Source: Bog-473 sp963730395
GTDB lineage: Bacteria > Actinomycetota > Acidimicrobiia > Acidimicrobiales > RAAP-2
Assembly (NCBI GenBank): GCA_963730395.1
Contig: CAVSSK010000021.1
Coordinates: 558,001-622,000, forward strand
Direction of reading: 5' to 3'
DNA length: 64,000 nt
In this document: one piece after another, positions 8,455 to 17,104 of the stretch
How positions within the stretch are numbered: position 1 is the first letter of the stretch
Layout: every line of letters begins with the position of its first letter
Notes under the pieces: model-generated
Told to the model about the DNA's origin: nothing
Seen by the model: only the letters and a program-made list of their open reading frames with translations
The model's database searches: none
Translations under genes and position numbers: made by a program

Positions 8455-8664
8455 ATGCTCCGCATCCTCGTCGACCCCGTCGCCTGTGACGCGTACGGCT
8501 ACTGCGCCGAGCTGTTGCCCGAGGCCATCACGCTCGACGAGTGGGGCTATCCCATCGTCGACGGCAAGCCGCTGCCCGCCGAGCTCGTCGACGCGGCCAA
8601 GCGGGCCGCCCGGGACTGCCCCCGCCGCGCCATCACGCTGCGGGAGCGCAAGGGCGGTCACTGA
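8455..8664 (+). CDS. Small ferredoxin, [3Fe-4S] type
   Basis: 69 residues. Three cysteines are arranged as in mycobacterial and streptomycete single-cluster ferredoxins: Cys11 and Cys17 in ACDAYGYC, and Cys55 in RDCPRRAI. The middle position of a four-Cys motif is non-cysteine, which favours a [3Fe-4S] cluster. It starts 2 nt after the NuoF-like stop and ends the redox operon. It should pass electrons from the flavoprotein to the cytochrome b or to an outside partner; a cytochrome P450 lies at 12-13 kb but is not linked. Confidence 0.88.
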   Translation: MLRILVDPVACDAYGYCAELLPEAITLDEWGYPIVDGKPLPAELVDAAKRAARDCPRRAITLRERKGGH

Positions 8665-8707
8665 GCACCACTGGTGGCGCCATCATTGGGGGCCATGGTG
8701 ACGACCG

Positions 8708-9188
8708 ATGGGTCTGGGCATGACCCCCCAGGGGCTCGTGATCAGGCCGGCCACCGAGGCCGACCTCGGTCGCGCCGTCGAGCTGCTGCTCCTCGGGGCA
8801 CCCCCCGGCGGCCCGCCGCGGGTCGAGGACCCGGACGACATCGGCCCCTACGCCGCCTCGCTGCGTGAGATCGACGCCGCCGGCGGCGTCGTCCTCGTGG
8901 CCGAGCTGGGGGGCGAGGTCGTCGGGGTGTGCCAGCTGATCGTGTTCCGTCACCTGCAGGCGAGGGGAGGGCGGTGCGCGGAGATCGAGTCGGTGCACGT
9001 GCACCCGGACCATCGGGGGTGCGGCGTGGGGACCGCGTTGGTGCGTGACGCCGTCGGGAGGGCGCGCGACCTCGGCTGCTACCGGGTGCAGCTCACCTCC
9101 GACGCACGCCGCGCAGGACGCCCACCGCTTCTACGAGCGCCTCGGTTTCTCGCCCACGCACGTGGGCTTCAAGATGCTCCTGGAGTGA
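8708..9188 (+). CDS. GNAT family N-acetyltransferase (frameshift near the 3' end)
   Basis: GNAT fold: LVIRPATEADLGRAVELL at the start, IESVHVHPDHRGCGVGTALV as the acetyl-CoA-binding motif A (about residues 95-114), then LTSDARR. At about 9112 the frame changes by the phase of two lost bases. In the new frame the expected end appears (AQDAHRFYERLGFSPTHVGF, then stop at 9188). Reading GCGCGC for GCGC at 9111-9114 restores it. Without repair the frame would continue to 9247 with a nonsense tail. The true 3' end overlaps the convergent ATP-grasp gene by 20 nt. Substrate unknown. Confidence 0.8.
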
Positions 9189-10407
9189 CCTCGCCCGGCG
9201 GAGCGGACTCGCACAGGGCGCGCCACCCCTGCGGGCTGAGCGCGTAGCCGGCCACGGCTCCCTGCGCGAACCAGCGGTACGCAGGGGGATGGACGAGCGT
9301 TGCCGCCGTGGCCAGGACCGGGAGGGACAGGGTGCGCCAGTCACCCCGGAGAGGCAGCAGCTCCTCGCGCGAACCCGCATAGGCGCCGCGTCGAGTCAGC
9401 GCCGCCACGACCTCGCCCGCTATGGCCCGCCGGCGACCGGTGCGCTGCGCCGCACCGAGGATCGCCATCAGGAGCTGATGAGTGGTCACCCCGGAGCGGG
9501 ATCCGCCGCCCACTGGAGGCGTCGTGCCGGTGGCGACGGCCAGCAGCGCCGCCACCAGGTCGGTGCCCGCCGCGATGGCGTTGCCCGGCTCCACCAGCCG
9601 CGGATTGACATCGATGACGACCGGGCCGCCGGCGGTCACGATGGCGTCGAACGAGAGCGCCCCGTGCCAGGCCAGGCGCCGGCCCAGCCGGTCCATGGCC
9701 GCCCGCAGCTCGGGCTGGTCCGTGCTCCGCTTCACCGACGCGCTGCCGTTCACCCCCTCGCGCACCCGTTCGTTGGCGTGGAAGGCGATCATCGTGCCGG
9801 CGTCGAAGACGCTCTGGGCCATCACGAGGGTCCCGTCCGCCCCTTCTTGCACCAGCACGCAGGACTCGTCGGCCAACAGGGACCGGACGGCGTCGGTGAG
9901 CTCGCTCCGGTCCTCGACCCGCCGCACGGCAGACGACGCGGTGCCGAGCGGCGCCTTGACGAACGCGGGGAAGGCCGACCACGCATCGAGGCCGGACCGA
10001 TCTCGCACCTCGAGGGACCGGGGCTGGGCGACGCCCACCGCCTCCAACGTCGCCCGCGCCGCCACCTTGTCCTGCACGCGCGCCAGCGCGGTGAACGCCG
10101 GAACGGCGGTGCGCAGGCCTGCGCCGCTCAGGCGGGGGAGCTGGTGCGAGAGGACCGTCACCTGTTCCTGGGTGGGGAAGACGACGTCGACGTCGAGCGC
10201 GACCGCCCGCTCCACGACGGCGTCGAACCACCCCAGCGGGTCGGGACCGAAGGGGGGCACCCGCACCAGGTGGCGCACGTGCCGGGTGAAGCGGGCCAGG
10301 CACAAGGGGTCGCTGACCGCCGCCAGCACCTCGTGGCCGAGCTCGTCGAGCCTGGTCGCGATCTGCCGGGACGCCAGCCCCGAGCCCTCTGTCATCAACA
10401 CTCTCAT
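9169..10407 (-). CDS. ATP-grasp domain protein
   Basis: 412 residues from the ATG at 10407. The start (MRVLMTEGSGLASRQIATRL) is a pre-ATP-grasp Rossmann-like region. The ATP-grasp core includes FPAFVKAPLGTASSAVRRV, VLVQEGADGT and the metal-binding VIDVNPRLVEPGNA. This resembles carbamoyl-phosphate-synthase-like ligases that join a carboxylate to an amine or thiol using ATP. The C-terminal 110 residues (REELLPLRGDWRTL...) are a family-specific extension. The long open frame continues upstream to 10794 but that part has no recognisable content and crosses an AT-rich promoter region. Substrate unknown. Confidence 0.82.
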   Translation of the reverse strand: MRVLMTEGSGLASRQIATRLDELGHEVLAAVSDPLCLARFTRHVRHLVRVPPFGPDPLGWFDAVVERAVALDVDVVFPTQEQVTVLSHQLPRLSGAGLRTAVPAFTALARVQDKVAARATLEAVGVAQPRSLEVRDRSGLDAWSAFPAFVKAPLGTASSAVRRVEDRSELTDAVRSLLADESCVLVQEGADGTLVMAQSVFDAGTMIAFHANERVREGVNGSASVKRSTDQPELRAAMDRLGRRLAWHGALSFDAIVTAGGPVVIDVNPRLVEPGNAIAAGTDLVAALLAVATGTTPPVGGGSRSGVTTHQLLMAILGAAQRTGRRRAIAGEVVAALTRRGAYAGSREELLPLRGDWRTLSLPVLATAATLVHPPAYRWFAQGAVAGYALSPQGWRALCESAPPGEVTPGAS

Positions 10408-10521
10408 GCCGCTACGTACACGAAGTAAGCATATGTCACATACTAATGAAAGCCCATCTGAAAGACCTTGTAGCCCATGAAGTAATGATGTAATCTCGTA
10501 ATATGACTGAGAGACGAAGAC
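10408..10521. promoter_or_regulatory. AT-rich divergent promoter region
   Basis: This 114-bp gap between the ATP-grasp gene and the divergent hypothetical gene is strikingly AT-rich for this genome. TAATAT at 10499-10504 is a good -10 for the rightward gene. The stretch also holds several GTAATGATGTAATC-like partial repeats. Divergent regulation is inferred. Confidence 0.45.
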
Positions 10522-11104
10522 ATGCGCAAGGGCCACCGGGGCAGGCGGCGCTCCGCCACCCCACCCCCGTCGGGGCCCGAGCAGGAGCGGCTCATCGGCG
10601 CCTGGTTCGCCGGCCGGGTGCCCGACACCTGGTTCGAGGGCAGTCCGACCATCGAGATCGACGGCGACGAGATCCAGGTCGTCGGGACCTTGGCGCCGCC
10701 CCAGCTCCCCGAGGGTGCCGGCGACGACGAGGTCAGGGTGGCCGAGCAGGCGCGCGATCAGCGGGTTCCGCGAGGAGAGCCGTGGTGCCCGCATGCGGAT
10801 CGCCGACGAGGCTCAGCCTGCGTTCCGGCGCACCGTCTCGTGGGGTGCCGAATGCGGCGGCTCCACCGTGCTCTTCACCACCGCCGGGGTGCCCGTGATG
10901 ACGCGGTTGCGCATGGGGGACCGCCGCGTGCTCGACACGCTGATCGACGCCGGCGTGGCGCGCAGCCGCAGCGAGGCGCTGGCCTGGTGCGTCCGACTGG
11001 TGGCCCAGCACGAGGCGGACTGGATCCGGGAGCTGCGCGACGCGATGTCCGCGGTGGAAGAGGTCCGCAACCGGGGGCCGAAGGGCGCGGACACCTCAGC
11101 CTGA
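10522..11104 (+). pseudogene. Hypothetical protein with ribbon-helix-helix-like C-terminus (frameshifted)
   Basis: Not a family I can name. The first frame (MRKGHRGRRRSATPPPSG..., with IEIDGDEIQVVGTL) runs to about 10750. The second frame then carries AISGFREESRGARMRIADEA and a C-terminal helix-rich part DTLIDAGVARSRSEALAWC, which resembles a ribbon-helix-helix or ParG-like segment. The frames join exactly if GCGCGC at 10750-10756 is restored to one more GC unit. GAGAG precedes the ATG and an AT-rich promoter lies upstream. It is divergent from the ATP-grasp gene and followed by a TetR gene. DNA binding is only a suggestion. Confidence 0.6.
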
Positions 11105-11132
11105 CCGGCGCGCTCGTCGCGCGGAGCTGGGC

Positions 11133-11138
11133 GATACT
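11133..11138 (+). promoter_or_regulatory. Leaderless -10 element (GATACT) for tetR
   Basis: GATACT ends 7 nt before the GTG at 11146. This layout supports that GTG as the start of the TetR protein and a leaderless mRNA. Confidence 0.45.
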
Positions 11139-11145
11139 GGCCCAC

Positions 11146-11709
11146 GTGGGACGTCCCGCCCAGATCGACCGCAGCGCCGTCCTGGCCGCCAGCCTGGCCT
11201 TGGCCGACGAGCAGGGTCTGTCCGCCGTCACCATGCAGGCGGTCGCCGACCGTCTCGGCGTGACCCCGATGGCGCTGTACCGCCATGTGGCCAACAAGGC
11301 CGATCTGCTGGACGGGGTCGTCGAGCAGATCCTCTGGGAGGTGCCGCTGCCCGATCCGGCCCAGCCGTGGCCCGACCGCCTTTCCGCGCTCGCACGCGGC
11401 ACGCGCGCCGCCGCTCTGCGCCATCCCCAGGTCTTCCCTCTTCTGCTGCAGCGCCCCGCAGCGACGCCGGGGGCCCGCCGTACCCGCGACGCGGTCTACA
11501 GCGCCCTGCACGACGCCGGCGTCAGCGAGGCGGATGCCGTCCAGCTGGAGCGGGTCCTGGCCACCGCGGTGCTGGGCTTTGCCGCCAGCGAGGCCGGCGG
11601 TCGCTTCTCGGCCCATTCTCCCCAGCAGCTCGATGCCGACTTCCAGCTCCTCCAGGCCGTGCTGGCCGAGGCGGTGGCACGCGCCATGCAGCCCGCAACC
11701 ACCCACTGA
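11146..11709 (+). CDS. TetR family transcriptional regulator
   Basis: 187 residues. The helix-turn-helix lies near residues 22-50 (LSAVTMQAVADRLGVTPMALYRHVANKADLLD), a clear TetR-N signature. The remainder matches a TetR-C ligand-binding domain (ALRHPQVFPLLLQRP). The start is assigned from the GATACT -10 seven bases upstream and because the TetR consensus begins at DRSAVLAASL. A CMD-family gene follows after 25 nt and is the most likely co-regulated target. The ligand is unknown. Confidence 0.88.
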   Translation: MGRPAQIDRSAVLAASLALADEQGLSAVTMQAVADRLGVTPMALYRHVANKADLLDGVVEQILWEVPLPDPAQPWPDRLSALARGTRAAALRHPQVFPLLLQRPAATPGARRTRDAVYSALHDAGVSEADAVQLERVLATAVLGFAASEAGGRFSAHSPQQLDADFQLLQAVLAEAVARAMQPATTH

Positions 11710-11734
11710 CGACGTGGCCGCGCGAGCATGCGCC

Positions 11735-12178
11735 ATGGAACTTGAGCACTTTCACCAGGTCCAAGAGGACCTCCGCCAGCCCTACGCCGCGCTCCGCGAG
11801 GCGATCCCGGGGGTGATGTCCGCCTCCAGCGCCCTCGGCGCGGCGGCCATGGCCGACGGCGCCCTGTCGGCCAAGACCAAGGAGCTCATCGCGTTGGCCA
11901 TCTCCATCACCCGCGAGTGCGACGGGTGCGTCGCCGCCCACGCCCGCGGTGCGGCCCGCCGTGGCGCCACCACCGAGGAGGTGGCCGAGATGATCGGCGT
12001 CGCCATCTCTATGAACGGCGGCCCCGCGACGGTGTGGGGGCCGCGGGCGCTGGCCGCCTTCCAGGAATTCTTCGGGCGGCTGACTCAGCCGGGCGCGGTG
12101 GGGGTGAAGGTGCAGTCGAGGTGCTTGATCCCGTTGATGAACGGGGAGAGCAGGCGATCCGGCTCGCCCACGCTCTGA
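11735..12178 (+). CDS. Carboxymuconolactone decarboxylase / AhpD-like protein
   Basis: The core of about 112 residues (MELEHFHQVQEDL... to AFQEFFG) is a compact CMD domain with the ECDGCVAAHARGAA motif, holding the CxxC plus His that support peroxidase-type redox chemistry. As written the frame continues to 12178, antisense to the P450 C-terminus, giving an unlikely tail. If the GGGCGG at about 12077 had lost two bases (GGGCGCGG), the protein would end at the TGA at 12081-12083, one base before the P450 stop. I think that shorter version is real. It lies just downstream of tetR. Confidence 0.8.
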   Translation: MELEHFHQVQEDLRQPYAALREAIPGVMSASSALGAAAMADGALSAKTKELIALAISITRECDGCVAAHARGAARRGATTEEVAEMIGVAISMNGGPATVWGPRALAAFQEFFGRLTQPGAVGVKVQSRCLIPLMNGESRRSGSPTL

Positions 12179-13380
12179 ATGTCGGGCAGCCGCTCGAAGA
12201 GGCGGCGGAACATCACGCCGATCTCCTGGCGGGCCAGGTGCGCCCCGAGGCAGAAGTGGGGGCCCGCCGCCCCGAACCCGATGTGCGGGTTGGGGTTGCG
12301 ACGCACGTCGAAGGTGAACGGGTCGTCGAAGACGTCCTCGTCGCGGTTGGCCGAGTTGTAGAACATGATGACCTTGTCGCCCTCGTGCAACTCGGTCTCG
12401 CCGAGCACGGTGTCGGCGGCCACGGTGCGGCGCATCCAGATGACGGGCGAGCCCCAGCGCACGACCTCGTCCACGCCGGTGGCGGCGATGCCGGCCGGGT
12501 CGGCCTGCCACAGGGCCCGCTGCTCGGGGTGCTGGGTCATGGCCAGCAGGCCGTGGCTGATGGCGTTGCGGGTCGTCTCGTTGCCCGCCACGACGAGCAG
12601 GATGAAGAAGGAGGCGAGCTCGGTGTCGGTGAGCGCCTCGCCGTCGACGTTCGTGTTGACCAGGGCCGAGGTGACGTCCTCGGTCGGGTGCTCCAGGCGG
12701 AAGGTGGCGAGGTCCACCATCAGAAGGTTGAGCTGCTGGGCCGCGGTCATGAAGGCGACCATCGGGTCGGCCCCCTCGGGCACGTACTCGGGGTCGCCGT
12801 TCGAGAGGATGATGTTCGAAGCCTGGAAGACCGTGTCGTAGTCGGACGCCGCGACGCCCATCATGTCGCAGATGATCTCGAGCGGCAGCCGGGCCGCGAC
12901 CTCGGTCACGAAGTCGCATCCTCCGAGGGGGGCGACGCGGTCGATGACGTCGTTGGCCACGAAGTCGATGCGGTCCTCGATCGACTTGATCATCCGCGGG
13001 TTGAACGCGGCGGACACGATGCGGCGCAAGCGGGCGTGGCGCGGGTTGTCCATGTTGATCATGGAGCCGAAGAAGTCGAGCATCTCGGCGGGCATGTCGA
13101 TCATGGAGGTCGCGCCCTGGCCGGACTGGAAGATCTCGGGGTGCCGGCTCGCCTCGGAGATGTGCGCGTGCCGGGTCAGCGCGTAGTAGCCGGGCCCCTT
13201 CGGGATGACGTAGCTGAGCGCCTCGGGGATCTCGGGCTCCTTGAAGAACGGCATGGGGCGTTCGCGGCGCAACGTCTGGAAGGCACCCTCGCGCTCGTCC
13301 CAGGGCCGGGCCCAGAACTCCATGTCGGAGAGGTCGATCTCGTCGGCGGTGAGGACGGCGTGCGGTTCCACTCCGGTCAC
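12085..13380 (-). CDS. Cytochrome P450, CYP125/CYP142-like
   Basis: 431 residues. Haem-binding FGAAGPHFCLGAHLAR (Cys377), I-helix AGNETT (residues 265-270) and ExxR (EVVR, 305-308) are all present. The stretch MFYNSANRDEDVFDD and NPNPHIGFG strongly recall the actinobacterial sterol and hydrocarbon side-chain hydroxylases CYP125, CYP124 and CYP142. It needs ferredoxin and a reductase; the nearest small ferredoxin is at 8.5 kb. The start is GTG at 13380, or a second in-frame GTG at 13371. TACGGT at 13397-13392 is a plausible -10. Divergent from the secernin-like gene. Steroid or terpenoid oxidation is inferred from subfamily resemblance. Confidence 0.9.
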   Translation of the reverse strand: MTGVEPHAVLTADEIDLSDMEFWARPWDEREGAFQTLRRERPMPFFKEPEIPEALSYVIPKGPGYYALTRHAHISEASRHPEIFQSGQGATSMIDMPAEMLDFFGSMINMDNPRHARLRRIVSAAFNPRMIKSIEDRIDFVANDVIDRVAPLGGCDFVTEVAARLPLEIICDMMGVAASDYDTVFQASNIILSNGDPEYVPEGADPMVAFMTAAQQLNLLMVDLATFRLEHPTEDVTSALVNTNVDGEALTDTELASFFILLVVAGNETTRNAISHGLLAMTQHPEQRALWQADPAGIAATGVDEVVRWGSPVIWMRRTVAADTVLGETELHEGDKVIMFYNSANRDEDVFDDPFTFDVRRNPNPHIGFGAAGPHFCLGAHLARQEIGVMFRRLFERLPDIQSVGEPDRLLSPFINGIKHLDCTFTPTAPG

Positions 13381-13395
13381 GATAGCCAGCCACCG

Positions 13396-13401
13396 TAGGC
13401 T
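13396..13401 (+). promoter_or_regulatory. Leaderless -10 element (TAGGCT) for the secernin-like gene
   Basis: TAGGCT ends 6 nt before the ATG at 13408. It overlaps the candidate P450 -10 (TACGGT on the minus strand, 13392-13397), so the two divergent promoters share bases and would compete. Confidence 0.5.
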
Positions 13402-13407
13402 GCGAGC

Positions 13408-14623
13408 ATGTGCGACACGCTGTGCGCCCCGGGCGCGATCCGGCATGGTGTTCGCCAAGAACTCGGACCGCCCGCCCGGCGAGGTCCAGGTCGCCTGGCC
13501 GTTCGGCCGCCGCAGCTCGGCGGGGTGCACGTTGCGCACGCAGTACCTCACCATCGGCGACACCGGTGCGCACGCCGCCTTCCTCTCCTGCCCGACCTGG
13601 CTGTGGGGGGCCGAGCACGGCGTGAACGAGCACGGCGTGGCCATCGGCAACGAGCGTGTCAGCACCACCCACGACGCCGCGGCGGCGACGCCGGCCCTCA
13701 TCGGGATGGACCTGGTCCGCCTCGGCCTCGAGCGCGCCCGCAGCGCGGCCGAGGCGGTCGAGGTCATGACCGGGTTGCTGGAGGCGTGCGGGCAGGGTGG
13801 CATCGCCGACGCCGCCCACGCCGAGGCGTACGACTCCTCGTTCCTCATCGCCGACCCCACCGACGCCTTCGTCCTCGAGACGGCGGGCGTCGAGTACGCA
13901 GCCGCCGCCTTCCCGGCCGGCACCGCCATCTCGCAACCGCATCACGCTCGGCACCGACTGGACGCGCGCCTCGGCCGCACTTGGCGCCCGGCGACGACTT
14001 CGGTCGCTTCCGCGACACGGACGAGGACACGCGCTATGCCGACGTCCGCCTGGCGGCGAGCCGCCGCTTCCTGCGCCTCGGCCGCTCCCGGCGGGCTGAC
14101 GCCGGCCGCCACCGCCGCCCACCTGCGCGACCACGGGACGGGCCCCTGGGGCGCCCCCGGCGTCGAGGGACCGGTCGAACCGCCGCCGGCGTACGTCGGC
14201 TCCGACTTCACCGGCGTCAGCGTCTGCATGCACGTGCGCGGCCTGAGCGTCACGACCGCGTCCATGATCGCCGAGCTCCCGCTCGGCATCGCGGACGGCG
14301 CGCCGCTGCGTGCCTATGTGGCGACGGGGAGCCCGTGCACCAGCATCTACGTGCCGGCCTTCCCGCGCACGGTCGCCGGGCCGCCGCCGTTCATCCCCCT
14401 GGAGCTCTCGGGGGAGGAGCTGTGGCACGCCGCCGACGTCCTGCGCCAGCGGGTCGAGGCCCAACCCGACGAGCTCCCGGCCCTGCGGGCTGAGCTCCAG
14501 CCCGTCGAGGACGAGCTGTGGGCCGACGCCGACGACGTGCTCGAGGACCCGTCGCGTTGGGCCAGTGCCGGCGCCACCTGGGGCAGCCGGGCCCTGCACG
14601 CGCTCCGCTCCTGCGCCGCCTGA
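13408..14623 (+). pseudogene. Secernin-like (peptidase C69-type) Ntn-hydrolase, four frameshifts
   Basis: The start MCDTLCAPG and the block FAKNSDRPPGEVQ identify a secernin-like Ntn hydrolase, where the Cys at residue 2 or 6 is the candidate nucleophile. The reading moves through frames at about 13443, 13933, 13977 and 14084. Pieces recovered in order are TLRTQYLTIGDTGAHAAF, NRITLGTDWTRAS, LAPGDDFGRFRDTDED and the C-terminal ELSGEELWHAADVL. Every break has the phase of two missing bases and each is repaired by GC to GCGC. The gene is therefore probably whole in the cell. Likely an acylase or aminohydrolase; substrate unknown. Confidence 0.75.
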
Positions 14624-14707
14624 CCGAGCGAGGTCCCCCAAATCGGGTAGCACCCGGCGGTACGCTGCGGCGATCCACGTGCGCTCCTACTCGCCAAGGA
14701 GGACCCC

Positions 14708-15307
14708 ATGACCATGGTTTTGACCGAAGACGACATCGCCGTCGGCGACGTCGTCAGCGAGCAGCTCGAGAAGATGTGGGGGTGGTACCTGGCCTGGGGG
14801 ATCGTCTCGGTCATCTTCGGCTTCTTCGTCATCAGCTACCGGCACGCCAGCGTGTACGCGGTCGTCTACCTGGCCAGCGGGTTCTTCATCGCAGGTGGCA
14901 TCTTCGAAATCGTCGGCTCCGTCCGGATGGCCCGCCAGCGCTGGCTGCACCTCGTCTTCGGGCTCTTCTGGATCGGTGCCGGCATCGTCGGGTTCGTGTG
15001 GCCCCACATCACGATCTTCATCATCGCCGTGATCATCGGGTGGGCGTTCCTGGTGCTCGGCATCTTCGACATCATCGAGTCGCTCCGGCACCACCACATG
15101 GCCTACTGGTGGGCGTACCTCATCCGCGGCATCATCGCCGTCGCCATCGGCTTCCTGTGCATCCGGCACCCGGGCGCGCCGCTGACGGCCCTGGTCGTCC
15201 TGATCGGCATCCTGGCCATCGTCTTCGGCGTGGTCGAGATAATCGGCTCGTTCTCCGCCCGCCACGCCACCAAGAGCTGGGAGGCCTACAAGGCGTCGTC
15301 GCGCTGA
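14708..15307 (+). CDS. HdeD family membrane protein
   Basis: 199 residues with six predicted membrane helices in the HdeD/DUF308 arrangement of paired helices (VSVIFGFFVISY, GFFIAGGIFEIVG, LVFGLFWIGAGIVGFVW, IFIIAVIIGWAFLVLGIF, YLIRGIIAVAIGFLC, VLIGILAIVFGVVEII). The protein ends in a short cytoplasmic tail KSWEAYKASSR. HdeD proteins are linked to acid or envelope stress, but biochemical function is poorly defined. AAGGAGG sits 6-7 nt before the ATG, an unusually strong site here where leaderless starts are common. Confidence 0.85.
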   Translation: MTMVLTEDDIAVGDVVSEQLEKMWGWYLAWGIVSVIFGFFVISYRHASVYAVVYLASGFFIAGGIFEIVGSVRMARQRWLHLVFGLFWIGAGIVGFVWPHITIFIIAVIIGWAFLVLGIFDIIESLRHHHMAYWWAYLIRGIIAVAIGFLCIRHPGAPLTALVVLIGILAIVFGVVEIIGSFSARHATKSWEAYKASSR

Positions 15308-15321
15308 GGCCGGGGAGGGGC

Positions 15322-16207
15322 GTGCGTCTCGTCAGCTTCTCCCTCGCCGACGGCCCGGCCCGGCCCGGGCTCCTGGCCGGTGACGAGGTCGTCGACCTGA
15401 GCGACCCCGCCACGGGGCTACCCGCGACCATGGTCGGGTTGCTCGCCCTCGGCCCGAGCGCGCTCGCTCGTGCCCGCTCCGCCGCGACCGGTGGGGCGGC
15501 CCGCCATCCGGTGGCCGAGGTGCGGCGGCACGCTCCGGTGCCCGATCCGCCCGCCATCCTCGCCATCGGCATGAACTACCGGGCCCACGTGGCCGAGATG
15601 GGCCGGGAGCCGCCCGAGTGGCAGTACTGGTTCAACAAGCAGCGGACGGCCATCGCCGGTCCGGGGGACCCCATCGTGCTGCCTGCGGTGTCGCGACATG
15701 GTCGACTACGAGGGCGAGCTGGCCATGGTGATCGGCCGCCGCTGCCAGAACGTGCCCGCCGCCCGGGCGCGCGAGGTGGTGGCGGGCTACACGATCATCA
15801 ACGACGTCAGCGCCCGCGACTGGCAGTGGCGTACGCCGACCTTCACCGTGGGCAAGTCGTTCGACACGCACGCCCCTTGCGGTCCCGAAATGGTGACCGG
15901 CGACGAGCTGGGCGACCCCGGAACGCTGTCGATCCGCACCTGGGTCAACGACGAGCTGCGCCAGGACTCGACCACGGCCGACTTGATCTTCGGCTGTGCC
16001 GACATGATCGAGTACCTGACCACAGCGTTCCCGCTCGAGCCGGGGACGATCATCGCCACGGGGACGCCCGCCGGCGTGGGAGCCGGGATGGACCCGCCGC
16101 AGTTCCTCGCCACCGGGGACACCGTGCGGATCGCCATCGAGGGGATCGGTGAGCTGTCGAACCCCGTGGTGCAGGGGGGACCGCCCGAGCCGGTCGGGCT
16201 CGACTGA
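15322..16207 (+). pseudogene. Fumarylacetoacetate hydrolase family protein (one frameshift)
   Basis: FAH-fold enzyme cleaving C-C bonds or hydrating/decarboxylating acylpyruvate-like acids. The first frame (MRLVSFSLADGPARPG..., AIGMNYRAHVAEMG) runs to about 15692. The second holds the metal ligands in DMVDYEGELAMVIGRR, TIINDVSARDWQ and the end TGTPAGVGAGM. The frames join if TCGCGAC at 15691-15697 is restored to TCGCGCGAC, giving VSRDMVDYEGE. GTG start with GGGGAGGGG just upstream. About 295 residues when repaired, a normal length. Likely an aromatic-degradation or acylpyruvase-type enzyme. Confidence 0.85.
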
Positions 16208-16219
16208 GGCTGCTCGATC

Positions 16220-16582
16220 CTAGGCGTCGCCCGGCATGGCCCGCAGGCGCTCGGCCAGGGACGACATGACCTGCAGGGCGAAGGTCGGCGTCTCGTGCAC
16301 GAGGAAGAGGAACCGCCGCTTGTCGATGATCGCCAGCTTGGAGTCCTCGACCGCCACGGCGGTGGCGCTCCGGGCCGATGCGTCGACCAGCGCCATCTCA
16401 CCGAAGGTCTCGTCGGGGCCGACCGCCACGGCGCGGCCGCCCGGCAGCCGGAGCTCGATCTTCCCCTCCACGACGCCGTACATCTCCTCGCCGGTGGACC
16501 CCGCCTCGAAGATCACCGATCCGGCCGGGACGTCCCGGGTGTCGGTGGCCGCCTTGAACACTCCCACGACCTTCGCGCTCAT
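16220..16582 (-). CDS. Cyclic nucleotide-binding domain protein
   Basis: 120 residues, essentially one CAP_ED/CNB domain. VPAGSVIFEAGSTGEEMYGVVEG forms the first strands and GPDETFGEMALVDASARSATAV is the phosphate-binding cassette, with the Glu and Arg expected for cyclic-nucleotide contact. No DNA-binding helix-turn-helix or other effector is present, so it may be a stand-alone sensor or adaptor. The ATG at 16582 has GGAGGAC upstream. A second single-domain protein of this kind lies at 38.1 kb. Convergent with the FAH gene. Confidence 0.83.
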   Translation of the reverse strand: MSAKVVGVFKAATDTRDVPAGSVIFEAGSTGEEMYGVVEGKIELRLPGGRAVAVGPDETFGEMALVDASARSATAVAVEDSKLAIIDKRRFLFLVHETPTFALQVMSSLAERLRAMPGDA

Positions 16583-16719
16583 TGATCGTCCTCCTCCGCT
16601 CTGCCGGTCGCGACCAGCTCGCATCCCACTGGCGCTCGGATCCTAACCCCCGTGCCCACAGGGGAGGCCGTGGTTCACCTGGTGGTCACACGCGGCGTCG
16701 CGCACGGCAGAATGGAGGG

Positions 16720-17055
16720 GTGCCCGACGACACGACAGTGCTGAGCGACGCCGAGCGGGCCGACCGCCTGGACAAGCTCCAGGGGATCATGGACCTCATG
16801 CGCCCGGCGGTGCAGGCCGACGGCGGGGATCTCGTCCTCGTGCGGGCCGACGTCGAGTCGGGCGTGATCGAGGTCCAGCTCCAGGGGGCGTGCAGCTCGT
16901 GCGCCGTGAGCTCCGCCACCCTGTCGGGGGGCGTGGAGCGCATCCTGCGCGACCGGCTGCCCTGGGTCACCGAGGTCGTCGGCGGGCTCGACGACACCCT
17001 CAGCTTCGACGAGAGCGCATCGCTCGGCTCGGGAGGGTACGTCCCGAACTTCTGA
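16720..17055 (+). CDS. NifU C-terminal domain (Nfu-type) iron-sulfur carrier
   Basis: 111 residues. The domain IMDLMRPAVQADGGDLVLV followed by GACSSCAVSSATLSGGVE carries the CxxC (Cys58, Cys61) that holds a transferable Fe-S cluster between subunits. The C-terminal 25 residues are acidic and variable. GTG start with CAGAAT 6 nt upstream, so possibly leaderless. It would help load the several Fe-S proteins of the cell; no SUF genes are adjacent. Confidence 0.88.
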   Translation: MPDDTTVLSDAERADRLDKLQGIMDLMRPAVQADGGDLVLVRADVESGVIEVQLQGACSSCAVSSATLSGGVERILRDRLPWVTEVVGGLDDTLSFDESASLGSGGYVPNF

Positions 17056-17070
17056 GCGCCCTACGGGCGC
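17056..17070 (+). terminator. Short GC hairpin after the Nfu gene
   Basis: GCGCCC-TAC-GGGCGC is a perfect 6-bp stem with a 3-nt loop directly after the stop codon. There is no U-tract, so intrinsic termination is uncertain. Confidence 0.4.
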
Positions 17071-17104
17071 ATCCGCCGGCGGGGGAGCGCGCGGCCCGAT
17101 TGAT

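Noticed and set aside
10408..10794. Longer N-terminus of the ATP-grasp protein (to 10794)
   Set aside because: The extra 129 codons cross the AT-rich promoter and the divergent gene, and the natural Rossmann-like start MRVLMTEGSG is at 10407.
11522..14653. A minus-strand open frame of more than 1000 codons
   Set aside because: It runs antisense through the TetR, CMD, P450 and secernin genes and is low-complexity Arg/Ala/Gly-rich; only the P450 part inside it is real. It is a high-GC shadow.
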